57,788 nucleotides of DNA, taken from positions 1 through 57,788 of the forward strand of contig CAUJCR010000054.1 of NCBI GenBank assembly GCA_963169355.1, written 5' to 3'. The DNA is from Bacteroidota bacterium. GTDB lineage: Bacteria > Bacteroidota > Bacteroidia > B-17B0 > Aurantibacillaceae. Position 1 is the first letter of the stretch. Every line of letters begins with the position of its first letter. Positions 51,058 through 57,788 of this stretch are shown here, one piece after another. The notes under the pieces are model-generated. The model did no database searches and was not told the origin of the DNA. It was given only the letters and a program-made list of their open reading frames with translations. The translations under genes were made by a program, and so were the position numbers.

Positions 51058-51096
51058 TGTCTTATAGGTATTTATCCATTCTACAACCTCACTCAA

Positions 51097-51927
51097 ATGA
51101 ATTTAACTCTTGGTTTTTCGCCTTGCCCTAACGATTGTTTTATTTTTGATGCTTTAGTTCATCATAAAATTGATACCGAAGGTATTGATTTTACTGTTAT
51201 TATGGAAGATGTAGAATCTCTAAACACTAAAGCATTTCATCAAACCTTAGATATTACAAAATTAAGTTATCATGCTTTTATTTATCTTACTTCTTATTAT
51301 TCATTACTAAATAGTGGAAGCGCTTTAGGGTTTAATTGCGGACCTTTATTAGTTAAAAAAAGGAATTCACCAATTGAGGATATTAATAAGGCAACAATTG
51401 CTATTCCTGGTAAATATACAACCGCCAATTTTTTATTATCGCTGGCTTATCCCAAGGCAACAAACAAAGTAGAAACTCTTTTTAGTGAAATAGAAAACAA
51501 GGTTTTGTTAGGAGAGGTAGATGCGGGCTTACTTATTCATGAAAACAGGTTTACGTATGAAGAAAAAGGGCTCGAAAAAGTAGTAGATTTAGGCGAATTT
51601 TGGGAATCATTAATTAAAGCGCCTATTCCGTTGGGAGGTATAGTTATAAAAAAATCAATTGATAATTCATTACAGCGTAGTGTAGATAAATTAATTCAAA
51701 AAAGTGTTGAATATGCTTTTGCTAATCCAGACAGCTGTATGGATTTTGTTAGGCAACACGCTCAAGAAATGAGCGAAGAGGTTATGAAAAAACACATAGC
51801 ATTATATGTTAATGATTTTTCAATACAACTTGGAGATGTTGGTAAAAACGCTATTCAGCTCCTATGCAACAAGGCTATAGAGCAAAATTTAATTAACAAC
51901 CTTCATCCTAATATATTTATTGAATAA
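51097..51927 (+). CDS. mqnD: 1,4-dihydroxy-6-naphthoate synthase (MqnD)
   Basis: Enzyme of the futalosine route to menaquinone; turns cyclic dehypoxanthine futalosine into 1,4-dihydroxy-6-naphthoate. About 276 residues from MNLTLGFSPCPNDCFIFDALVHHKI, the usual family start (a periplasmic-binding-protein fold). Other signatures are DITKLSYHAF, SALGFNCGPLLV, KATIAIPGKYTTANFLLSLAYP, LLIHENRFTYEEKGLEKVVDLGEFWE and PIPLGGIVIKK. The frame is open 14 codons further to 51055, but that overlaps the predicted -7 box, so ATG 51097 is used. Confidence 0.94.
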   Translation: MNLTLGFSPCPNDCFIFDALVHHKIDTEGIDFTVIMEDVESLNTKAFHQTLDITKLSYHAFIYLTSYYSLLNSGSALGFNCGPLLVKKRNSPIEDINKATIAIPGKYTTANFLLSLAYPKATNKVETLFSEIENKVLLGEVDAGLLIHENRFTYEEKGLEKVVDLGEFWESLIKAPIPLGGIVIKKSIDNSLQRSVDKLIQKSVEYAFANPDSCMDFVRQHAQEMSEEVMKKHIALYVNDFSIQLGDVGKNAIQLLCNKAIEQNLINNLHPNIFIE

Positions 51928-51985
51928 TTCATTTCTTTATGTTACATTAGCTTTTTATTAAACAAGTTTTATCATCTACATAACT

Positions 51986-54001
51986 ATGCAAAAAATATTT
52001 TTAGTAGCAAGTGCGTTTGCGTTTAGCGTTTCTACAATCGCTCAAAACAGTAATCCAGGCATTAACTTAGCTTATATTGATTCTTCGGTTTCACCAAGAA
52101 ATGATATCTACCAATTTGCTAATGGAAAATGGCTAAAAACACAACAAATTCCAGCCAGTGATGGTGCTTGGGGTAGTTTTAATGAAATTGCAGAGCGCAA
52201 TATTAATAACTTAAAAAGCATTCTTAGTGAGGTATCTAATGATACAAAAGCAGTAGCAGGAAGCGATAAGCAAAAATTAAGAGATTTTTATTTAACAGCT
52301 ATGGACTCTGCTAAGGCTGATAAAAATGGCATTAAACCTATTTCAGCAGATTTAGCAGCAATAGATGCCATTAAAACAAAAGATGATTTATTAAAAACAT
52401 CAGCCAACCTCAACAAAAAAGGAATTACAGGAATGATTAGTTTTTATGTGTATTCAGATTTTAAAAATAGTAATAAAAACGCTTGTTATTTAACGCAAAC
52501 TGGCATGGGCTTACCTGACAAAGATTTTTACTTTGAGGCACAGTATGAACCCATAAAAAAAGAATATGAGAATCATATTGCACGTATGTTTGAATGTGCA
52601 GGAAATTATCCAGAATCGGCTAAAGCTAATGCTACAACGATACTTAAAATAGAAACCGAATTAGCGAAAGGCTCGATGAATGCGATTGAGCAACGCGACC
52701 CAAATAAACAATATAATCCATATACTAAAGCAGAATTACTAAGTAAAATACCTAACATCAATTGGAATTTATATTTCTCTGCTTTAGGCATTCAAACACC
52801 AAATACGATAATACTTAATCAAACAGCCTTTTACGATGCTTTAAATCATCTTATTAATTCTATCACAATTAGTGAATGGAAGATATTTTTAAAATGGAAT
52901 GTGATAAAAAGTGCTGCACCGTATTTGTCAAGCAAGTTTGTAAAAGAAGATTTTAGTTTTAATGGCACTGTTTTAACCGGGATGAAAGAAATGAAGCCTC
53001 GTTATAAAAATGCACAACGTTCAACGGATGAGGCTTTGGGAGAGATACTTGGGAAATTTTATGTTGAGAAATATTTTGATGCAGAAGCTAAAAAACGTGT
53101 TAACGTTATGGTAGATAACTTAATTGCTGCTTATAGAGAACGCATTGAATCTAGAGACTGGATGAGTAAAGAAACCAAAGCACAAGCTCAATTAAAACTC
53201 GATAAATTAATCAGAAAATTAGGATATCCAGATAAATGGCTAGATTACAGCGCGCTTTCAATAGGTACTACATCGTATTGGGCAAACATAGCTGCTAGTA
53301 GAGTTTTTCAATTTAAAAGAATGATTGATAAAATAGGAAAACCAGTTGATAGAATGGAATGGGGAATGACACCGCCAACGGTAAATGCGTATTATAACCC
53401 AACATCAAATGAAATTGCTTTTCCGGCTGGAATTATGCAAGTGCCATTTTTTGATGCCAGTGCAGATGATGCTTCAAATTATGGAGTGATGGGTTCTGTA
53501 ATTGGACATGAGCTTACACACGGATTTGATGACCAAGGTGCTCAATTTGATGCCGATGGTAACTTAAAAATGTGGTGGACAGAACAAGATTATAAAAACT
53601 TTACAAATAAAACAAAACTCATTATCGAACAGTTTGATAATTATGTTGCCATTGATTCTACACACGTGAAAGGTGAATTAACACAAGGCGAAAATATTGC
53701 CGATTTAGGCGGATTAACAATGGCTTATTACGCTTACAAAAAATCATTAAATGGACAAAAATCGCCTGTAATAGCCGGTTTTACAGGCGAACAACGCTTC
53801 TTTATTGCTTGGGCACAAGGTTGGAAAACCTTAATGCGTGATGCGTATTTAAAACGTATGATAGCTACCAATCCTCACTCGCCAGGTAATTTCAGAGCTA
53901 TTGGCCCATTAAGTAATATGCCTGAGTTTTATGAAGCATTTGGCGTTAAAGAAGGCGATGGTATGTATCGCCCTGTAGAAAAACGTGTGAACATTTGGTA
54001 A
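51986..54001 (+). CDS. M13-family (neprilysin-like) metallopeptidase
   Basis: A 671-residue zinc peptidase with a signal peptide (MQKIFLVASAFAFSVSTIAQ). Zinc site VIGHELTHGFDDQGAQFD (HExxH), third ligand in GENIADLGGL, and the C-terminal YRPVEKRVNIW end typical of the family (CxxW-like position). Cleaves small peptides in the periplasm or at the surface. Length and motifs are usual for PepO-type bacterial members. Confidence 0.95.
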   Translation: MQKIFLVASAFAFSVSTIAQNSNPGINLAYIDSSVSPRNDIYQFANGKWLKTQQIPASDGAWGSFNEIAERNINNLKSILSEVSNDTKAVAGSDKQKLRDFYLTAMDSAKADKNGIKPISADLAAIDAIKTKDDLLKTSANLNKKGITGMISFYVYSDFKNSNKNACYLTQTGMGLPDKDFYFEAQYEPIKKEYENHIARMFECAGNYPESAKANATTILKIETELAKGSMNAIEQRDPNKQYNPYTKAELLSKIPNINWNLYFSALGIQTPNTIILNQTAFYDALNHLINSITISEWKIFLKWNVIKSAAPYLSSKFVKEDFSFNGTVLTGMKEMKPRYKNAQRSTDEALGEILGKFYVEKYFDAEAKKRVNVMVDNLIAAYRERIESRDWMSKETKAQAQLKLDKLIRKLGYPDKWLDYSALSIGTTSYWANIAASRVFQFKRMIDKIGKPVDRMEWGMTPPTVNAYYNPTSNEIAFPAGIMQVPFFDASADDASNYGVMGSVIGHELTHGFDDQGAQFDADGNLKMWWTEQDYKNFTNKTKLIIEQFDNYVAIDSTHVKGELTQGENIADLGGLTMAYYAYKKSLNGQKSPVIAGFTGEQRFFIAWAQGWKTLMRDAYLKRMIATNPHSPGNFRAIGPLSNMPEFYEAFGVKEGDGMYRPVEKRVNIW

Positions 54002-54009
54002 TCTAAATT

Positions 54010-54507
54010 CTGACTTCTGTTCTTCTTATATCCGACACGCACGGCTATTTAGATGAAGCTTTATTAAAGCACATTCATCAAGCAGATGAAGTGTGGCATG
54101 CTGGTGATATTGGTAATTTAGATGTTACCAATCAAATACAAAGCATTAAGCCATTACGTGCTGTATATGGCAATATAGATGATGCCACTACAAGGAAATC
54201 ATTTTCAAAGAATTTGATTTTTACCTGCGAAAAAGTAAAGGTTTTTATAACTCATATTGCTGGACAAGCCAATTATTACCTCCCCGAAGTGAAAGAGGTG
54301 ATGTTGCAAGAAAAACCACAACTATTTGTTTGCGGACATTCTCATATTTTAAAGGTTATGTATCAAGAAAAATACGAATTTTTACATCTCAATCCTGGTG
54401 CGTGCGGTAAACACGGCTTTCATCAAGTAAAAACAGCCCTAAAATTTGTAATTGATGATACGCAAATTAAAGATTTAGCCATTATTGAACTGGGAAAAAG
54501 AGCTTAA
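54010..54507 (+). CDS. YfcE-like metallophosphoesterase with non-ATG start
   Basis: Motifs: SDTHGYLDEALLKHIHQADEVWHAGDIGN (two metal motifs), VYGNIDDA (GNxDD), CGHSHI and HLNPGACG, so it is a complete YfcE/MJ0936-type phosphodiesterase of about 165 residues. The first metal motif lies at 54034-54042, upstream of the first GTG (54091), so translation must begin earlier. An in-frame stop at 54004 leaves only ATT 54007, CTG 54010 or ATA 54028 as starts. CTG gives a sensible N-terminus (TSVLLISDTHG). It begins 8 bp after the M13 gene, so coupling to its stop may help initiation. Confidence 0.8.
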   Translation: MTSVLLISDTHGYLDEALLKHIHQADEVWHAGDIGNLDVTNQIQSIKPLRAVYGNIDDATTRKSFSKNLIFTCEKVKVFITHIAGQANYYLPEVKEVMLQEKPQLFVCGHSHILKVMYQEKYEFLHLNPGACGKHGFHQVKTALKFVIDDTQIKDLAIIELGKRA

Positions 54508-54559
54508 TACTTATAAACAACCTGTTTAAAATCAGCTCAACGTCTCATTAAATTTTTAG

Positions 54560-54567
54560 TAAATTTG
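54560..54567 (+). promoter_or_regulatory. gcvP promoter -7 box
   Basis: TAAATTTG at 54560-54567 fits TAnnTTTG, 20 bp ahead of the gcvP ATG. No -33 TTG could be placed with certainty. Confidence 0.4.
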
Positions 54568-54587
54568 TTGCTCAAAATTTTAAAATT

Positions 54588-57449
54588 ATGACAACTGATA
54601 AATTCGTATCTCGCCACAATGGTCCGCGCGAAAACGAGGTAAAACAAATGCTTTCTAAAATAGGTGTAACATCAATTGATGATTTAATTAATCAAACCGT
54701 TCCACCAGCCATTCGATTAAAACAAACTTTACGCGTTGCGCCAGCAATGAGCGAATTTCAGTATAGCAAACATTTAAAAGCACTTGGTAAAAAAAACAAA
54801 GTGTTTCGTTCTTATATTGGATTAGGATATTATAACACAATTATTCCAGCCGTTATACAACGCAACGTATTAGAAAACCCAGGTTGGTACACAGCTTACA
54901 CGCCATATCAAGCAGAAATTTCTCAAGGAAGATTAGAGGCTATCTTAAATTTTCAAACAATGGTTATGGACTTAACAGCCATGCCAATTGCTAATGCCTC
55001 ATTGCTCGACGAAGCCACCGCTGCGGCCGAAGCATTATTTATGTTTTATAGTTCAAGAACTAAAGAGCAACTAAAAAATAATGCTATCAAATTTTTTATT
55101 AGCAATACTTGTTTCCCACAAACAATAGATGTTATTAAAACGCGTGCTGTACCATTTGGTATTGAATTAGTGATTGGCGATGCTAACACTGTGAAATTTG
55201 ATGATAGTTACTTTGGTGCGTTAATACAATATCCAGATATTAATGGTGAAGTAAATGATTACCGTTCACTTGTAACTGAGGCTAAATCAAAACAAATTCA
55301 AGTGGTAGTTGCTACCGATTTATTAGCGCTTGCTTTATTAACTCCTCCGGGCGAGTGGGGCGCCGACTGTGTAGTTGGTAACTCACAACGTTTTGGTGTG
55401 CCATTAGGTTATGGTGGACCTCATGCCGCATTTTTTGCCTGTAAAGAAGATTATAAACGATTAATTCCGGGGCGTATTATTGGTGTTTCTATTGATGCTG
55501 AAGGTAATCAGGCTTTACGTATGGCGCTTCAAACTAGAGAACAACATATTAAACGCGATAAAGCCACTTCTAATATTTGTACAGCACAAGCTTTATTAGC
55601 CATTATGGCAAGTATGTATGCTGTGTATCATGGAAGTGAGGGCATTAAAGCGATTGCTCAAAATGTACATAACGCTACCTCTACATTAGCCGATGCCTTA
55701 AAAAAAGCAGGACACAACATTAAAACTAAATTATTTTTTGATACCATAGTTGTAGAGTGCGATGCTAACAAAGTAATTTCAACTGCCGAAGCTAAAGAAA
55801 TTAACTTTAGAAAAATAGATGATAAACACATTGCTATTTCGTTAGACCAAACTGTTGAAGAACAAGATTTAGCAGATGTTTTAAGTTGTTTTGGAAACAC
55901 ATCGTCAGCTATTTCAGTTCAACACTCAACACTCATTTCACAATCTAGCTTTAATCGTACTTCGTTATACTTAACTCATCCTGTATTTAACAGTTACCAC
56001 AGCGAGAGTGAAATGATGCGTTATATTAAGCGTTTAGAAAATAAAGATTTATCATTAGTACACTCTATGATTTCATTAGGTTCTTGTACTATGAAATTAA
56101 ATGCAGCATCGGAGTTATTACCTATCACCTGGCCAGAATTTGCTAATATTCATCCATTTGTTCCAGTTAATCAAGCACAAGGTTATACTGAGTTAATAGA
56201 ACAGTTAAACAAAGACTTATCAGAAATTACAGGTTTTGCTCGTATGAGTTTTCAACCGAATTCGGGTGCACAAGGCGAGTACGCTGGTCTTATGGTAATT
56301 AGAGCATATCATATTGCCAACGGACAAGCACAAAGAAATGTTGCATTAATTCCTTCATCGGCGCATGGTACCAATCCAGCTTCGGCAGCAATGGCAGGTA
56401 TGAAAATTATTGTAACTAAATGCGATGAAAAAGGTAACGTAGATGTTGCAGATTTAAAAGCTAAAGCCGAACAATATAAAGATACACTATCTTGTATTAT
56501 GATTACCTATCCTTCTACACATGGTGTTTATGAAGAATCTATACAAGATATTACTAAAATTATTCACGACAATGGTGGCTTAGTATATATGGACGGTGCC
56601 AACATGAATGCACAAGTTGGATTAACATCGCCAGGTAATATTGGAGCCGATGTATGCCACTTAAACTTACATAAAACATTTGCAATACCTCATGGTGGTG
56701 GTGGCCCTGGAATGGGACCAATTGGTGTGGTAGAAAAATTAGTTCCTTTCCTACCATCGCACACCATTGTTAATACAAGTGGCGACAAAGGCATACATGC
56801 TGTATCGGCTGCACCTTACGGAAGCGCTTTAATTTTATTAATCTCTTATGGTTACATTAAAATGTTAGGAGGCGAAGGTTTAAAACAAGCTACCGAAATG
56901 GCTATTTTAAATGCTAACTACATGAAAGATGTATTAAAAGATCATTACAAGATTTTATATACTGGTAAAAATGGTCGCTGTGCCCACGAGATGATTTTAG
57001 ATTGTAATGATTTTAAAATGGCTAGTGGTGTTGAGGTTGCTGATATTGCAAAACGCTTAATGGATTACGGATTCCATGCACCAACGGTGGCTTTCCCAGT
57101 TGTAAATACATTAATGGTAGAACCTACCGAATCGGAATCAAAAGCAGAGTTAGACCGTTTTTGTGAAGCCATGATTTCAATTAGAAAAGAAATTAAGGAG
57201 ATTGAAGAAGGTAAATTTGACAAAGCTGATAACGTAATAAAAAATGCACCACATACATGCAAATTTGTATTAAATGATGATTGGAATAAAGCCTACTCAC
57301 GTCAAAAAGCAGCTTATCCTTTAACGTGGATTAAAGACAATAAATTTTGGCCGAGTGTATCAAGAGTGGATAATGCTTATGGCGATAGAAATTTAGTTTG
57401 TTCATGTGCGCCAATTGAGGCGTATATTGAAGAAAGTGTAAATGCATAA
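54588..57449 (+). CDS. gcvP: Glycine dehydrogenase (decarboxylating), P protein
   Basis: A 953-residue full-length (fused alpha/beta) P protein of the glycine cleavage system. It starts FVSRHNGPRENEVKQMLSKIG, with YTPYQAEISQGRLEAILNFQTM and LLDEATAAAEA in the first half; the second has SLGSCTMKLNAASEL, GFARMSFQPNSGAQGEYAGL, HGTNPASAAMAGMKI, and HLNLHKTFAIPHGGGGPG (PLP Lys). Decarboxylates glycine and passes aminomethyl to the H protein. The other gcv genes are not in the window. Confidence 0.97.
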   Translation: MTTDKFVSRHNGPRENEVKQMLSKIGVTSIDDLINQTVPPAIRLKQTLRVAPAMSEFQYSKHLKALGKKNKVFRSYIGLGYYNTIIPAVIQRNVLENPGWYTAYTPYQAEISQGRLEAILNFQTMVMDLTAMPIANASLLDEATAAAEALFMFYSSRTKEQLKNNAIKFFISNTCFPQTIDVIKTRAVPFGIELVIGDANTVKFDDSYFGALIQYPDINGEVNDYRSLVTEAKSKQIQVVVATDLLALALLTPPGEWGADCVVGNSQRFGVPLGYGGPHAAFFACKEDYKRLIPGRIIGVSIDAEGNQALRMALQTREQHIKRDKATSNICTAQALLAIMASMYAVYHGSEGIKAIAQNVHNATSTLADALKKAGHNIKTKLFFDTIVVECDANKVISTAEAKEINFRKIDDKHIAISLDQTVEEQDLADVLSCFGNTSSAISVQHSTLISQSSFNRTSLYLTHPVFNSYHSESEMMRYIKRLENKDLSLVHSMISLGSCTMKLNAASELLPITWPEFANIHPFVPVNQAQGYTELIEQLNKDLSEITGFARMSFQPNSGAQGEYAGLMVIRAYHIANGQAQRNVALIPSSAHGTNPASAAMAGMKIIVTKCDEKGNVDVADLKAKAEQYKDTLSCIMITYPSTHGVYEESIQDITKIIHDNGGLVYMDGANMNAQVGLTSPGNIGADVCHLNLHKTFAIPHGGGGPGMGPIGVVEKLVPFLPSHTIVNTSGDKGIHAVSAAPYGSALILLISYGYIKMLGGEGLKQATEMAILNANYMKDVLKDHYKILYTGKNGRCAHEMILDCNDFKMASGVEVADIAKRLMDYGFHAPTVAFPVVNTLMVEPTESESKAELDRFCEAMISIRKEIKEIEEGKFDKADNVIKNAPHTCKFVLNDDWNKAYSRQKAAYPLTWIKDNKFWPSVSRVDNAYGDRNLVCSCAPIEAYIEESVNA

Positions 57450-57455
57450 TTTAAA

Positions 57456-57485
57456 AAAGCCGTAAGAGAGATATCTTACGGCTTT
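57456..57485 (+). terminator. gcvP terminator
   Basis: Arms AAAGCCGTAAGA (57456-57467) and TCTTACGGCTTT (57474-57485), just after the gcvP stop. Confidence 0.85.
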
Positions 57486-57505
57486 AATCATTTTAAGGAA
57501 AAACG

Positions 57506-57784
57506 ATGTCAATCCGACACTACAATATTACAGTAAAGGGCAAAGTGCAACGAGTATCTTACCGATTTAGTACACATGCTCAAGCTATTAAATTTAACTT
57601 AACTGGTTTTGTGAAAAATTTACATAATGGCGATGTATATATTGAAGCAGAAGGAAAAGAAGAAGATGTAAATAAACTGATTGATTGGTGTTATGTAGGT
57701 TCTCCACTTTCACAGGTAAAAGAAGTAATCGCTCAGGAAGACAATCAGTTAAAAAACTTTGAAACTTTTGAGATAAAGAAATAG
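57506..57784 (+). CDS. acyP: Acylphosphatase
   Basis: A 92-residue alpha/beta enzyme that hydrolyses acyl phosphates. The signature is GKVQRVSYRFSTHAQAIKFNLTGFVKNLHNGDVYIEAEG; the catalytic Arg (in YRF) and Asn (in VKNLHNGDV) are present. The usual GVGFR is RVSYR here. The length is normal. It starts 20 bp after the gcvP terminator and ends 4 bp before the window edge. Confidence 0.93.
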   Translation: MSIRHYNITVKGKVQRVSYRFSTHAQAIKFNLTGFVKNLHNGDVYIEAEGKEEDVNKLIDWCYVGSPLSQVKEVIAQEDNQLKNFETFEIKK

Positions 57785-57788
57785 ATTT

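Overview
The window is a piece of a low-G+C Bacteroidota chromosome (class Bacteroidia; I cannot fix the order). The evidence is a complete type IX secretion/gliding core operon (porP/sprF-like, gldK, gldL, gldM, gldN), promoters of the Bacteroidota type (-7 box TAnnTTTG), genes without Shine-Dalgarno sequences, an RHS tip of the Bacteroidota kind, the futalosine-pathway gene mqnD, and a long zapA-linked coiled-coil protein.

Layout. (1) 1-8063, chromosome: short GC-rich repeats, a truncated RHS toxin tip with a small membrane protein as candidate immunity gene, rny (RNase Y), zapA, a 740-residue coiled-coil protein, and a divergent M23 peptidase. A 170-bp inverted-repeat element and a terminator follow. 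(2) 8064-33018, an integrated element of about 25 kb in the 3' end of tRNA-Glu. It is bounded by a perfect 18-bp repeat (8064-8081 and 33001-33018) and carries a tyrosine integrase just inside the left end and paired TGTTGTACC sites at both ends. Its left part is a replication/excision-type module (RteC-like protein, HTH protein, small protein, RepA-like ATPase). Then come about 17 mostly secreted or lipoprotein hypothetical genes, all on the minus strand, and a three-gene module that looks like a toxin-antitoxin-chaperone system (81-aa putative antitoxin, SecB-like chaperone, ADP-ribosyltransferase-like toxin). Next is a GC-rich structured non-coding stretch with a second HTH gene and a DUF6943-like gene. 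At the right end lies a tight operon of five small unknown genes, two of which share a KLTKADAGR motif. No relaxase or conjugation genes are visible. (3) 33007-57788, chromosome: tRNA-Glu, an acyltransferase, a coiled-coil secreted protein, a TPR/PD40/SPOR envelope protein, a second copy of the 170-bp element, tRNA-Leu, prs, rplY, the T9SS operon, a cyclase, a nucleotide-sugar cluster (DegT aminotransferase, TPR protein, UDP-glucose dehydrogenase, UDP-glucuronate decarboxylase), mqnD, an M13 peptidase, a YfcE-like phosphodiesterase, gcvP and acylphosphatase.

How it fits together. The flanking chromosome is ordinary housekeeping and envelope biogenesis. The element is the accessory part: its left end integrates, excises and perhaps replicates; its middle stores a one-way array of unrelated envelope proteins, reminiscent of recombinase-associated immunity arrays; its right half holds the two most interesting systems, the CmdTAC-like module (26382-27646) and the KLTKADAGR operon (30747-32640). 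Signs of mosaic assembly are a duplicated integrase 3' end (10731-10814), two frameshifted genes, copied signal-peptide modules, and a dispersed chromosomal-type repeat read in frame inside the RepA-like gene.

All calls come from reading the sequence; no database search was possible. Family names are recognition by motif and are stated with matching confidence.
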